A DNA stretch of 64,000 nucleotides from Phytophthora colocasiae (lineage: Eukaryota > Oomycota > Peronosporomycetes > Peronosporales > Peronosporaceae): positions 124,001-188,000 of the forward strand of contig JAGKQI010000022.1 of assembly GCA_018806915.1 (NCBI GenBank), given 5' to 3'. Position 1 is the stretch's first letter. Each line of letters starts with the position of its first letter. Below the pieces are notes generated by a model. The model searched no databases, had not been told where the DNA came from, and saw only the letters and a list, made by a program, of their open reading frames with translations. Shown here piece by piece: positions 53,547-63,018 of this stretch. Both the position numbers and the translations under genes were made by a program.

Positions 53547-53645
53547 ATAATCGCTCCGGGATCACTTCCTTGCTGGCTCATGGAGACTGGAAGGGATCCG
53601 TTGGTGGTGGTCGAAGTGTTGTCGGGGTGACTTGTGCCTTGGGCT

Positions 53646-53665
53646 GAAGATTGGAGAATGAGACC
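53646..53665 (-). promoter_or_regulatory. Inr/FPR-like promoter of the antisense gene (copy 2)
   Basis: The minus strand reads GTCTCATTCTCCAATCTTC, matching the oomycete core promoter (CATTYYNCAWTTTNN) used by nearby host genes. It lies inside the element, 43 bp from the 3' LTR, and points into the antisense gene. Confidence 0.5.
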
Positions 53666-53696
53666 TGAAGTGGACCGAGACGGACCAACTTGCAGG

Positions 53697-53707
53697 CTGG
53701 GGGCGGA
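53697..53707 (+). other. Polypurine tract of gypsy copy 2
   Basis: The tract ctgggggcgga directly precedes the 3' LTR start, as in copy 1. Confidence 0.6.
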
Positions 53708-54795
53708 TGTGGTGAAGCGCGAATAAGAAATCCGAGAAAAGGCAACGTCAGGCCCTAAGAGAGTCGGATCAAGCGACAGGGGCCTCTGGCGAAGCAAGAT
53801 GTCAGTTGATGACCCCAGATTGCGCGAACGATGGCTGACGAATGGATCCAGATCGATGTTCGTCTGGATCTCGCCAGCGATGAATGGATGGCGTCTTGGT
53901 CAAGTGAGATTAAGTGATTGGAGAACCCGTCGTGCGGTCCCGCGTGGCGGCTCAGGGTCGGAGGAGAAAAGGGCGCCTTGCCTGAGGTCGCATGAGAAGG
54001 AGATCAAGGCGGCAGAGGGTCGGGATCGGTGTGATCTATGGTGGGCCGGTGACAACATAACCGTGAGATGCTGCCGAGGGGACCTGATGGCAGTGTTAGT
54101 CGCGTGGGGAGTGGTGATCAAGTCTGGGAAGCTCAAGACCTGGAATGTCGACGACGCAGGCACGCGAGATCAAGTATGAAGGCTGCTGATCGGGATCATC
54201 GTTCAAGACGGTGGACCAAGATCGATGACCGAGATGGTTGATCGAGATCGGCTGATCGCCAGATCGGCAGATCGAGATCGCGATCAGGGGTTAGGTGAGA
54301 TCAAGATCGAAGATCGGAAGGGCAGCTGTGTAGCCGGATGTCAGGTAATCGTAGGATAGCAGATGAGGATGGGGCTAGTAGACATAGGAATAACCATAAA
54401 CAGAATCGAATTTGCTCTGGACATCACAAGTGCCTTCGTTCAAGACCGGAACTGGGAATTACATTGGCCCCCCGGCATCAAGAAGGTAAGGAGAAGAGAT
54501 CTAGCATAGAGGTTAATTCTGGATAATACATTGGCCAGTTTTACCCTATCTAGTGATCTATCCTTTACGTGCGAACTACGGATCGGAAGGAATTGGCTGC
54601 TTGGCCTGACGATCTCGTCGACTCTCAACCCATCAAGACACCCGCTATAGGAAGCGGCAAGCATCGTAAAGGAAGGGATCAGATCCCCAACATTGGACCT
54701 TTGGAAGACCTGGATCGAAGACCAGGTGACCGGATCAAGGCTCGAGAACTCGCCTGTGACCCGGATCAACCCCTCCGAGGTAGAGTGAAGTATTC
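53708..54795 (+). repeat. 3' LTR of gypsy copy 2, left part
   Basis: It matches 41280 onward of the 5' LTR. It is cut at gaagtattc by copy 3; the TATTC duplication is at 54791-54795. Confidence 0.95.
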
Positions 54796-55205
54796 TGTAA
54801 CGGGGTTACACGGCGCTGCGCGCCTTGGCTACAATAGGTGTGGTATACACCATCCAGGTCACAAGTCACAGATCCGTGTACAACACATAGTGTTTCTCAC
54901 ACGTCACATATGTAGCCAGTTGCTGGCTGTTAGCTCAGAGCCACACATTACATTTGATTAGGATTTAGTATGTTAGATACTAAATCCGTTACATTCAGGA
55001 TTAGGGCAATAAAATAAATAAAAATCAGTTTGCATTTTACATAATTAGTGTTAGTTCCTTTATTATAGGGACACTGATTGTGAGAGTCCCGTATTTAGTG
55101 GACTACTTGGTTCTTGTATAGAACCGAAGGCTAGTGCCTTGCAAGCAGGACTCTACGAGTCAACCCTTCCCTCTGTGCCGTGCACACCTACGCAGCCCCG
55201 CTGCA
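54796..55205 (+). repeat. 5' LTR of gypsy copy 3
   Basis: Nearly identical to 62379-62787. Differences are single-base indels and substitutions (for example gctcagagcc against gctcaagcc). A candidate primer site, tggtagcacttgtag, begins at 55208. Confidence 0.95.
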
Positions 55206-55262
55206 TCTGGTAGCACTTGTAGTCAATCCAACTCCTGAGTTGAAGACTGTTTCTCTGTGAGA

Positions 55263-56057
55263 ATGGAGCCAGAAGCATACGCTCACTTGACTCCGAGTCA
55301 GCGGGACACGCTTAACAAGCTTACGTCCTTGCTGGGCCCTGAAGGTATGGCGCACCTTGCGTCTCAAGGGCCGGAGGCCGTCAACGCGCGCCTGGAGGCA
55401 TTTGCCTCGTACGAGAACGCTCTCGTTGAGCACATTCAGCGGAATGTAAAAGGAGTTAATCCCGCTCCGAGAGCTAAGCCCGTCACGCTCAGCGTGAAGA
55501 CCTTTCACGGGCACGAAGGAGAGAACCTCCTATTGTGGACCCGAGAGGTCGAAATGGCCATGGGGGCCGCCATGCTCCAGTTGGAGGGGCAACGCGTTGC
55601 GTTTGCCATCTCTAAGCTCAAAGGTCGAGCACGAGAATGGGCCTTGACGTCTGGGACGTCGGTAGAAATGGCCTTCCCCACTTGGGGTGAGCTTAAGGCC
55701 AAACTTACGCAAGTATTTGCTCCACCTAACCAGGCGTATCGCGTGCGGTCACGCTTCCTCGCCTGCCGACAGGGCAAGAAGGACCTGGTGGACTATGTCC
55801 AAGAGCTGCGCACGCTCATTGCCGGCATGGCTGCCGATCCTCTACCTGAGGTGGTCACTGTGACTATCTTCATGGAAGGTCTGAGAGCTGGCGTGGCCAG
55901 GACGGAGGCATTCCGTCAGAATCCTCGCACCTTCGAGGACGCTGTTAGCGTGGCATTGAATGCTGAACACAACTTTAAGTTGTCGAGGGTCGGTGCTAAT
56001 AGCACAGGGTCCGGGGACCCGAACCCATGGACCTCAGCTATGCTGAAGATGAAGTAG
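55263..56057 (+). CDS. Gag (copy 3)
   Basis: 264 residues from the ATG at 55263. The gag core is clear: [68 protein letters not shown] and [17 protein letters not shown]. These follow the retrotransposon gag domain pattern (W--L---F, Q-----V-DY---F--L). The frame closes at 56057, where the knuckle continues in another frame with a short overlap. Confidence 0.88.
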   Translation: MEPEAYAHLTPSQRDTLNKLTSLLGPEGMAHLASQGPEAVNARLEAFASYENALVEHIQRNVKGVNPAPRAKPVTLSVKTFHGHEGENLLLWTREVEMAMGAAMLQLEGQRVAFAISKLKGRAREWALTSGTSVEMAFPTWGELKAKLTQVFAPPNQAYRVRSRFLACRQGKKDLVDYVQELRTLIAGMAADPLPEVVTVTIFMEGLRAGVARTEAFRQNPRTFEDAVSVALNAEHNFKLSRVGANSTGSGDPNPWTSAMLKMK

Positions 56058-56446
56058 CCGAGCTACGAGCTGCGGTGCAGCGTATGAGCACTCGTCGGTG
56101 CTACACGTGTGGTAGTCCCACACACCTGAGGCCCAACTGCCCTCTGCGCAAAGAGCGCGCCGGCCAGAATGGCCGCAACCCTGTCGCGGGTCCCGCTTTG
56201 GGCTCTGCCCAGGAAACGACGGCTCCCAGTAGACGCGGGCGGTCTGCTGGGGAAGAACTGAGTTCTGCAGTGCGTGAGAGGCACTGGGGCTCCAGCCCCG
56301 AAGAGCTCCGTGCTCTTGAACACGGAACGTGTGAGCAAGCAGGGCTTGCTGGTCGTCCATGTGGACGTGAAGGGCTTCGAGAAGCCGGGGATCGTGTTGA
56401 TCGATTCAGGAGCGTCTGGCAACTACGTCAGACGCTCCACCGTTGA
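56027..56446 (+). pseudogene. Gag zinc knuckle and start of protease (copy 3)
   Basis: The knuckle CYTCGSPTHLRPNC (CX2CX4HX4C) is at ~56098-56140. The protease active site, PGIVLIDSGASGNYVRRS, is encoded at about 56390-56440 but in another frame than the knuckle. Hence at least one frame change lies between. Confidence 0.75.
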
Positions 56447-57310
56447 GTAGTCAGCAATATGCTGAGGCGCTTCGAGCGCGAAGAGGTGACACCGTCACTG
56501 TCCGTCTAGCGACAGGCGTCCGTGTCACGGTGGCCAAGGTCCCCATGGACCTGCGGCTGAAGTTCTTGGACTTCGATAGCGTGGAACGCTGCTTGGTCCT
56601 GGACCTGGATTCGGTACGACCTCATCCTTGGCATGGCGTGGCTGGAGCGCCACGAGCCATGGATTGATTGGAGGTCGAAGACCTTAGGTGCTACGCACTT
56701 CTCTCCTAGTGGAGCTTTGGCGAGTCATGAACCCACCTCTGCTAGGAAGCAGAAGCGCTATTGGCGCGAGCATCGAGCCGAGTCGGCTATGATGCTGGAA
56801 GTCGGTGTGTCCGAGTTGGTGGACAGCGCCGAGTGCGAGGACCGCAGTCCTGTTGAGCGCGTAGCGCTGGTTGACAGTGAGTCAACGTGTGGGCAAAGCT
56901 CACGTAACCCCTGTGGGGCGGCACGTACTCCGCCGAGTGACGCCGGTCATGGACCGTCACTGGATGCCGATGGCATCGGGCCTTACCAGGCCGTGAACTG
57001 TGGGGCGGCACGTACTCCGTCGAGTGATACTGGTCGTGGACCAAGTCGATCGCTGAGTGTCTCTGACACTGGACCTGTTACGGTCATTGATTGTGCAGCG
57101 GCACGTACTCCGCTGAGCGGCATCGGTCGTCGACCGAGTGGATCGCAGAGTGTCACTGACACTGGGCCTGAAGGGGCCGAAACCTGTGCGGCGGCACGTA
57201 CTCCGTCTAGTGACGTCGGCGGTAGACCGGAGTCAGTCACTGAGTGTCACTGACACTGGGCCGGGCAAGGCCATAACCTGTGCGGCGGCACGTACTCCGT
57301 CGAGTGGACG
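56443..57310 (+). pseudogene. Protease C-terminus and repeat linker (copy 3)
   Basis: One frame gives VPMDLRLKFLDFDSVERCLV. A one-base shift leads into GMAWLERHEPWIDWRSKTL, the usual end of a gypsy protease. After it comes a Ser/Pro-rich linker with the tandem repeats listed separately. Confidence 0.7.
56918..57310 (+). repeat. Coding minisatellite, period 93 bp
   Basis: The core gcggcacgtactcc recurs at 56918, 57005, 57098, 57191 and 57285, with spacings of 87, 93, 93 and 94. Each unit codes for about 31 residues (CAAARTP-S---GR-PS---SV-DTGP). The last spacing of 94 shifts the reading frame. Confidence 0.92.
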
Positions 57311-57621
57311 TTCGTCGGCTAGGCGACGACGTCGTAAGGCCCTATGGGCGAGACGCTCTGCGTCTGAGTCGTCCGTGACGTCAAGTGTCAACGCACGGGA
57401 GGGCTGTGGGCAGCTATACACTCTGGTTGATGGAGTGGACGGCAGTGCCGAAGGCAGCGTCCTGCTGGACGGACTGCCGAGTGTTGACAAGCTCCTTGAG
57501 CTAGAAGAGATGTCGTTCGCCGACTTTGGCGATGCCTTGAAGGCTGGCGAACTCGCCGAGGTGGTCATCGTTCGACCTGAGGAGGAGTTAAACTCATCGT
57601 CCCTCGTAGACGGAGTCCGTC

Positions 57622-58500
57622 TTGGCCGAGGTCAAGAAGGCGCTGAGCGCCAGGAGTGGATCGGAGATCCTCAAGAATCCCTCGGATCCCTTCTACTCCT
57701 TGCTGAAGGAATATGGAGACGTTGTCTCAAAGGAACCACCGAGTGGCCTGCCTCCTGACCGAGGCGTTCGTCACGAGATCGACTTAGTTCCCGGAACTAA
57801 ATACTGCGTGACCCGGCAGTGGCCTCTTCCTAAAGAGCAATGCGACGTCATTGACGCCTTCTTCCGTGCTAAGCACGCGGCGGGTCTCGTGCGCGAGAGC
57901 AAGTCTCCGCACTCCGCGCCAACGTTCTGTGTCAGAAAGCCGAATGGCAAGTGGCGTATCGTTCACGCTTTTAACAAGCTCAACGCTGCCACGATTCCGG
58001 CGCAGACGCCGATTCCTAGGAAGGATGTTCTTCAGAACAACATGGTGGGTTGCACCATGTACAGTGCGCTCGACTTAGTCGATGGCTGCTATCAGCTGCT
58101 CATGCGAGCCAGTGATATTCCGCTTACAGCGGTGAGCACCCCGAGCGGTATGCTCTGGGAGTGGCTCGTCATGCCCCAAGGGCTCTCGAACGCGCCCGCA
58201 ACGTTTAATCGTCTAGTGACGCAGCTGTTCAGGCCCCTACGGGCATTCGCACAAACGTACTTTGACGACGTGTTCGTCCACAGTCAGGCCGAACACGGCA
58301 AGACTGACGTTGAGGTGCACGTGGAACACGTGAGAGCTGTGCTCGAGTGCATGCGCACGAACAAGCTGTACGCCAACGCAGACAAGTGCGTCTTTGGCGC
58401 GGAAGAAATCCCCTTCCTAGGGTGCTTCATTGGGAAGCATGGCCTTCGTGCTGATCCAGCAAAGGTCAAGGCCATTGTGGATTGGCCGGTTCCCATATGA
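57622..58500 (+). CDS. Reverse transcriptase (copy 3)
   Basis: The RT blocks are in order: GVRHEIDLVPGTK, GLVRESKSPHSAPTFCVRKP, WRIVHAFNKLNAATIP, YSALDLVDGCYQLLM, WLVMPQGLSNAPATFNRL, AQTYFDDVFVHS and FLGCFIGKHGL. The box is YFDD. The frame ends at 58500, overlapping the next ORF by 19 bp; an indel separates RT from the thumb. Confidence 0.92.
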   Translation: MAEVKKALSARSGSEILKNPSDPFYSLLKEYGDVVSKEPPSGLPPDRGVRHEIDLVPGTKYCVTRQWPLPKEQCDVIDAFFRAKHAAGLVRESKSPHSAPTFCVRKPNGKWRIVHAFNKLNAATIPAQTPIPRKDVLQNNMVGCTMYSALDLVDGCYQLLMRASDIPLTAVSTPSGMLWEWLVMPQGLSNAPATFNRLVTQLFRPLRAFAQTYFDDVFVHSQAEHGKTDVEVHVEHVRAVLECMRTNKLYANADKCVFGAEEIPFLGCFIGKHGLRADPAKVKAIVDWPVPI

Positions 58501-60878
58501 ACCAGAAGGACTTGCGTAAGTGGCTGGGTTTGGCCAACTACTTGCACAAGTACAGCGAGAACTACGCTGAGTTGGCTCGGCCACTGACGGATCTCCTTAA
58601 GAAGGATGCCGAGTGGGTATGGCGTGCCGAGCACGAGAATGCGTTCACTTGTATCAAGGATAGCCTGCTTCAGGCACCGATACTGGCGCTGCCAGACCCG
58701 CTCGTCCGTTTATTGTCGTCTGTGACGCCTCGGACTTTGCCATCGGCAGTGCTTTGCTACAAAGCGGACGCCGAAGGGCGCGAACGCGTCATTGCGTTTG
58801 AGTCGCGACAGCTCAAGGCTGCTGAGAAGAACTATCCAGTTCATGACAAGGAGCTACTTGCGATGAAGTACGCTCTCGTCAAATTCAGGGTTCACCTGCT
58901 CGGCTCCAAGCCGTTTGTGATCTACACGGATCATGCGTCACTACGCACAGCGACGCAGTCGCCTCACCTCTCGCAGAGGATGGCCCGATGGCTCTCCTTC
59001 TTTGCGGAGTATAACTTCGAGGTGAAGTACAAGCCTGGCAGGCAGAACGTCCTCGCTGACGCGTTATCACGTCGCCCGGACTATGAGTTATCTCATGTCA
59101 CCTCGGTGACGTCGTCCGTGACGGACATGGTTCGAGCAGCGTACGCTCAGGACGACTCTTGTGTCGCGTTGCTCCAAGCTCTGGGGAGCGATGAGTTTAA
59201 AGACTCAAAGGTGACTCTGTCACGACGCCTAAAGGTGAGACTCCAACGCTACAGCCTGGAAGGCGGTCTGCTGTACTACAGCACGGGTCAGGATGACCCA
59301 CCACGAGTGGTAGTTCCTCACGATGAGGATCTGAAGTACCGTATCCTCTATGAGGCTCACGACACACCCACAGGCGGCCACCTCGGTCGCGAGAAGACGT
59401 ACGGCTCGGTGAGCTCCATGTACTGGTGGCCGAAGATGTACAAGTGGGTCAGCACATATGTGCGCACGTGCGAGACGTGTCAGCGGGTTAAACCCTCGCC
59501 GCATGCGGCTGCGCCTTTGGCGAGCTTACCTGTACCCTCTGGGTGTTGGCAGTCCATAAGTATGGACTTTGTTTTTGGCCTGCCGAAGGACTCGGCAGGC
59601 AACACGGGCGTGGTGGTCTTTGTTGACCGTCTGAGCAAGATGGCTCATCTAGCGGCTGTGCCGGACACCGTCGATGGTGCTGGTACAGCGACGATCTTCA
59701 TCGATCGGGTCTTCCGCCAGCATGGGCTGCCTGAGACCATTGTCTCGGATCGAGATCCCCGTTTCACGGGTCACTTCTGGACGTCCGTCTTCAAGGTGCT
59801 GGGCACTCGACTGGACATGTCCACGGCGGACCATCCGCAGACCGACGGTCAGACCGAACGCGTGAACCGCGTTCTGGAGGACATCCTCCGCAGCGTATGC
59901 GCTGAAACGCCGAAGCGTTGGAGCGCTATGCTCCCTCTCGTTGAGTTCTCTATGAACAATGCGGTGCATGCCTCGACAGGCTTCACCCCGTTCTACGTGA
60001 ACGGCCTTGCGCACCCGCGCGTTCCGCTCACTCCGCCACGCGGTGGCCTTGGGCTTGGTGGGGGAGAGGCTGTGCCGTCGCTCGACTCCGAGCTTGCTGA
60101 TATCAGCCCTTCTGCTGTGCGTAAACAAGTCGATGACTTCCTCTCGGTGAGATTGAGCGTATTACGCCGTGTACGTGACGCGATGGCTGAAAGCCAAGAC
60201 GTTCAGAAGGAACAAGCGGATACAAAAGGTAGAAGCAATGTATGGGAATTTAAGGTCGGTGACCAGGTTTTATTAAACGCTAAGAACCTACCTACACATG
60301 CAGTGTCAAATGTCTTTAAGACGAAATTGCGTCCGCGTTTCATCGGACCATTTACGGTCGTGGCCAAGAAGGGCCTGGCATACACGCTTGACTTGCCAAA
60401 GCGGATGCGAACACACCCGGTGTTCTACGTCGGCTTGCTTAAGCCATATCGGGACCCCGCGGGGGTGAGCGCGGAGGCGCTGGCACCGACGACACGTGCC
60501 CAGGCTGCGTCATCTGCAGCAGCAACGTCACCTGACCTCGCAACTCAGCGAGCTGAAGCTCCTGCTGGTGCAGGCGAGCAGTCAGGGACTGGGGACCTTC
60601 GAGCCAAGCCATCCGGCTTTCAATCTCCTCCATGTCATGAGCGAGACGGGCATGCGAATGCCAAACACTCTCGACGTTCCCTTGAAGGGACTGAGTCTGA
60701 CTCCGGAGAGTACCGATCGAGTGATCGAGTTGGTACCAGGCGCGATGCGACAAATGGCGCTCGTCACACTCATCGAGTACGGCGTTCCGCAGCGAATCGG
60801 CCTCCTCCGCCGTTGCTCGATGAGCAGGGGACTCCACTACCACGTGGAGCGCCTGATGGCGCGGCGTCGCCACCGTAG
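58482..60878 (+). CDS. RNase H and integrase (copy 3)
   Basis: It starts in the RT connection (RKWLGLANYLHKY, ELARPLTDLLKKD). At the RNase H start the frame is off for about 15 codons (PRTLPSAVLCYKAD); the expected CDASDFAIGSALL is present in another frame, so two compensating indels have removed the first catalytic Asp. Then come ESRQLKAAEKNYPVHDKELL, YTDHASLRT and LADALSRRPD. The integrase has HDTPTGGHLGREKTY, CETCQRVK, Asp in ISMDFV, Asp in VSDRDPRFTG and Glu in DGQTERVNR, then RFIGPFTVV. The ORF ends in the linker (RPPPPLLDEQGTPL) before the chromodomain, through a frame change near 60830. Confidence 0.9.
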   Translation: MAGSHMNQKDLRKWLGLANYLHKYSENYAELARPLTDLLKKDAEWVWRAEHENAFTCIKDSLLQAPILALPDPLVRLLSSVTPRTLPSAVLCYKADAEGRERVIAFESRQLKAAEKNYPVHDKELLAMKYALVKFRVHLLGSKPFVIYTDHASLRTATQSPHLSQRMARWLSFFAEYNFEVKYKPGRQNVLADALSRRPDYELSHVTSVTSSVTDMVRAAYAQDDSCVALLQALGSDEFKDSKVTLSRRLKVRLQRYSLEGGLLYYSTGQDDPPRVVVPHDEDLKYRILYEAHDTPTGGHLGREKTYGSVSSMYWWPKMYKWVSTYVRTCETCQRVKPSPHAAAPLASLPVPSGCWQSISMDFVFGLPKDSAGNTGVVVFVDRLSKMAHLAAVPDTVDGAGTATIFIDRVFRQHGLPETIVSDRDPRFTGHFWTSVFKVLGTRLDMSTADHPQTDGQTERVNRVLEDILRSVCAETPKRWSAMLPLVEFSMNNAVHASTGFTPFYVNGLAHPRVPLTPPRGGLGLGGGEAVPSLDSELADISPSAVRKQVDDFLSVRLSVLRRVRDAMAESQDVQKEQADTKGRSNVWEFKVGDQVLLNAKNLPTHAVSNVFKTKLRPRFIGPFTVVAKKGLAYTLDLPKRMRTHPVFYVGLLKPYRDPAGVSAEALAPTTRAQAASSAAATSPDLATQRAEAPAGAGEQSGTGDLRAKPSGFQSPPCHERDGHANAKHSRRSLEGTESDSGEYRSSDRVGTRRDATNGARHTHRVRRSAANRPPPPLLDEQGTPLPRGAPDGAASPP

Positions 60879-61068
60879 TCAAAACCAGTATCTGGTGAAG
60901 TGGCGTGGATATCCTCATTCCCAAACCTCGTGGGAGTTTGAAGGGTCCCTGAGGCAGGACTGCCCTGACGTCGTGGACGCTTTTGATCGCGAAGATCGGG
61001 GCGCCCGAAGGGCTCGAGGTCGACCACTCGGTCGACACCCGCTTCTCACCACTAGTGTGAGAAGCTGA
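60496..61068 (+). pseudogene. Chromodomain end of pol (copy 3)
   Basis: Only the last part of this open frame is real pol: HYHVERLMARRRH, NQYLVKWRGYPHSQTSWEF and LRQDCPDVVDAFDRED are a chromodomain. The first ~110 codons are a shadow of the integrase tail in another frame. It ends at 61066-61068. Confidence 0.8.
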
Positions 61069-62081
61069 CGGACAACAGCCGAGCTCAGGCTCTGGTCCGT
61101 GGCTGGCACAGCCAGCGAGTCTCCCTCGGAGACTGAAGGAGCATCCTGCGAAGCAGGGATAGTGGCCTGAGAGGCGGGAGCCACTGCCGTCGTGTGACGA
61201 GGAAAGCGGCCGGGCCGCACGCGTATCTTCGCGTACTGAAAGAGTAGACCTCGGGCGAGGCGGACGTCCACCTCGGCGCAGCTCTCCATGAGCCGGTCAA
61301 ACGACGCGAGCTTCCGTGAAGCCTCGGCCCAGGTGGCCACATGGACCATGTAGTCCCGGGTGGTCTCTCCGGTTTGGAGCAGGAGTGGATAAGTCCTCAT
61401 CTGAGGCACAGACTCCCGTCGCCGTTGCTTATCTAAGCGTTGCCGATACTCGGCGAGTGTACACACCTGCGGGGTCAGGAAACGCTCATGGAGCCCCTGT
61501 CGCTGCTGAGTCTCAGCCACCGTAATGTGGAGAGGAGTGCCTATGGCGTAACCATGCAGGTTTGGCTGCGCCATCAACTGCTTCACCTGCTCGGCAGGGT
61601 CGCGAGGCTCGAAGCCGTAGTCGCGCCGCGACGAAGTCCCCACGATGTCCCGTTGGACCGGTCGACGTGACTCTGGAGCACCGCTCAGGGAAGCCTCCTG
61701 TGCCTCATCCAGAGGGTTGGTGATCGCGTCTTCGACTCCCTTGAGCGACTCTGGCTCATCGCGAGCAGGAAGCGGTGGTGCGTTGCGCAACGCGTTGAGC
61801 ACGAGGCTCGAAGGTCCCTCCGGGAACGGATTGGGCTGCCGCAGCTGCCGAGGAATTGAGTACCGACGCGGATCGCGTGGAGAGCGCAGCTCAGATCGAG
61901 TCGTCCGAGGGCTCGCAGGAGCAGGAGACGCATGGGCATCGCCCTGTTCGGACTCCTCGTAGTCCACTTCGACCTCGCCTTCCTCTGTAGGAGAGCGACG
62001 TGGGTCGCGCGTCGGCGACGCTGTCGTGTACTCGAAGGGTGAGCCACCGCTACCACTTGACGTCGGGCTGGCCTTGAACAT
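60915..62081 (-). CDS. Antisense ORF of gypsy copy 3
   Basis: From the ATG at 62081 (MFKASPTSSG) the frame is 388 residues and fully open; it is open upstream to about 62270 without another ATG. It begins with an acidic Pro/Ser-rich part (EEGEVEVDYEESEQG), then a charged region and a folded-looking domain (GYAIGTPLHITVAETQQRQG, LTPQVCTLAEYRQRLDKQRR, TRDYMVHVATWAEASRKLAS, RLARGLLFQYAKIRV). It lies opposite to pol, between the chromodomain and the 3' LTR, and its end overlaps the chromodomain. I do not recognise it. Layout is like the antisense gene of copies 1 and 2, but I cannot show sequence homology. Confidence 0.6.
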   Translation of the reverse strand: MFKASPTSSGSGGSPFEYTTASPTRDPRRSPTEEGEVEVDYEESEQGDAHASPAPASPRTTRSELRSPRDPRRYSIPRQLRQPNPFPEGPSSLVLNALRNAPPLPARDEPESLKGVEDAITNPLDEAQEASLSGAPESRRPVQRDIVGTSSRRDYGFEPRDPAEQVKQLMAQPNLHGYAIGTPLHITVAETQQRQGLHERFLTPQVCTLAEYRQRLDKQRRRESVPQMRTYPLLLQTGETTRDYMVHVATWAEASRKLASFDRLMESCAEVDVRLARGLLFQYAKIRVRPGRFPRHTTAVAPASQATIPASQDAPSVSEGDSLAVPATDQSLSSAVVRQLLTLVVRSGCRPSGRPRALRAPRSSRSKASTTSGQSCLRDPSNSHEVWE

Positions 62082-62223
62082 CGCTCCGTAGCGAAGGCGA
62101 GACGCCGCGAAATACTCCGAATCGGAGAGCGTGAGAGGAGCCGAGGGCTCAGACCGGAAAGCGCTGAGGCGCTGGGGCGTAGACGCCTGAGTCACTGGAC
62201 ACCTCAGGGCGGTTTGGCTCGCT

Positions 62224-62247
62224 GGGGAGAATTGGAGGAATGTGCTC
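62224..62247 (-). promoter_or_regulatory. Inr/FPR-like promoter of the antisense ORF (copy 3)
   Basis: The minus strand reads GCACATTCCTCCAATTCTCC, close to the oomycete core promoter, ~145 bp before the ATG at 62081 and ~130 bp inside the 3' LTR. Confidence 0.45.
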
Positions 62248-62367
62248 GTTGAGCCAGCGCACCCGCGCACTCTCGTTGAGAGATTTCTTTTATCGGAAAG
62301 TTGCCGGTGACAGGCCTTGACAAGGCAGTTATGTCTACAGTTGTAGATACTCCGTATCCACGGTTTT

Positions 62368-62378
62368 GGTGGGGAGGG
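62368..62378 (+). other. Polypurine tract of gypsy copy 3
   Basis: ggtggggaggg directly before the 3' LTR start. Confidence 0.7.
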
Positions 62379-62787
62379 TGTAACGGGGTTACACGGCGCT
62401 GCGCGCCTTGGCTACAATAGGTGTGGTATACACCATCCAGGTCACAAGTCACAGATCCGTGTACAACACATAGTGTTTCTCACACGTCACATATGTAGCC
62501 AGTTGCTGGCTGTTAGCTCAAGCCACACATTACATTTGATTAGGATTTAGTATGTTAGATACTAAATCCGTTACGTCAGGATTAGGGCAATAAAATAAAT
62601 AAAAATCAGTTTGCATTTTACATAATTAGTGTTAGTTCCTTTATTATAGGGACACTGATTGTGAGAGTCCCGTATTTAGTGGACTACTTGGTTCTTGTAT
62701 AGAACCGAAGGCTAGTGCCTTGCAAGCAGGACTCTACGAGTCAACCCAACTTCCTCTGTGCCGTGCACACCTACGCAGCCCGCTGCA
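62379..62787 (+). repeat. 3' LTR of gypsy copy 3
   Basis: Partner of 54796-55205 with the same ends, followed by TATTC. Confidence 0.95.
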
Positions 62788-62792
62788 TATTC

Positions 62793-63018
62793 CCCACGCT
62801 ATCTCACCTACGTCACCCAAGACATTCTTCTCGTCCCTAGACATCTTCAGAAGTCACCTGGAAGAGCGCAACCCGCCTACCGACGGGTACACAAGGTGAA
62901 CACTACACGCAGCAAGATCACGGATCATCGGGGGACCCCCTCCGTTAGTCGGTGTCTGGGCGCAAGTGGCGATCGCGATCGGCCTCAACCAGATTTTGGC
63001 CAGATCCGCTCCACCACA
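62793..63018 (+). repeat. 3' LTR of gypsy copy 2, right part
   Basis: It continues the LTR cut at 54795 (cccacgctatctcac onward) and ends TCCACCACA, followed by the GTAC target duplication. A few small deletions relative to the 5' LTR are seen near 62806. Confidence 0.93.

Larger units (their letters stand above)
54796..62787 (+). mobile_element. Ty3/gypsy retrotransposon copy 3, nested in the 3' LTR of copy 2
   Basis: The LTRs are 410 and 409 bp, starting TGTAACGGGG and ending CGCTGCA, flanked by the 5-bp duplication TATTC (54791-54795 and 62788-62792). They differ at only a handful of positions, so it inserted recently. The order is gag, zinc knuckle, protease, a coding minisatellite, RT, RNase H, integrase, chromodomain, an antisense ORF and the polypurine tract. 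Frame changes in protease, RNase H and before the chromodomain make it inactive. It has no archaea-like RNase H and is not GATC-rich, so it belongs to another family than copies 1 and 2. Confidence 0.95.
41280..63018 (+). mobile_element. Ty3/gypsy chromodomain retrotransposon copy 2, with nested copy 3
   Basis: Long LTRs (1.4 and 1.3 kb) with inverted ends TGTGG/CCACA bound it. The target duplication is GTAC (41276-41279 and 63019-63022); the next base also agrees, giving GTACT if the LTR begins one base later. Without the nested element its length is about 13.7 kb. The order is gag with three zinc knuckles, protease, RT, RNase H, archaea-like RNase H, integrase and chromodomain, then an antisense gene, polypurine tract and 3' LTR. 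Many frame changes show it is inactive. It inserted into a MULE-like gene and later received copy 3 in its 3' LTR. It is packed with GATC sites (see findings). Confidence 0.93.

Noticed and set aside
60439..61038. Long minus-strand open frame with coiled-coil-like sequence
   Set aside because: It lies exactly opposite the integrase tail and chromodomain of copy 3, which are well supported on the plus strand. The GC-rich codon pattern gives it by reflection, and it overlaps the other antisense ORF in a different frame.
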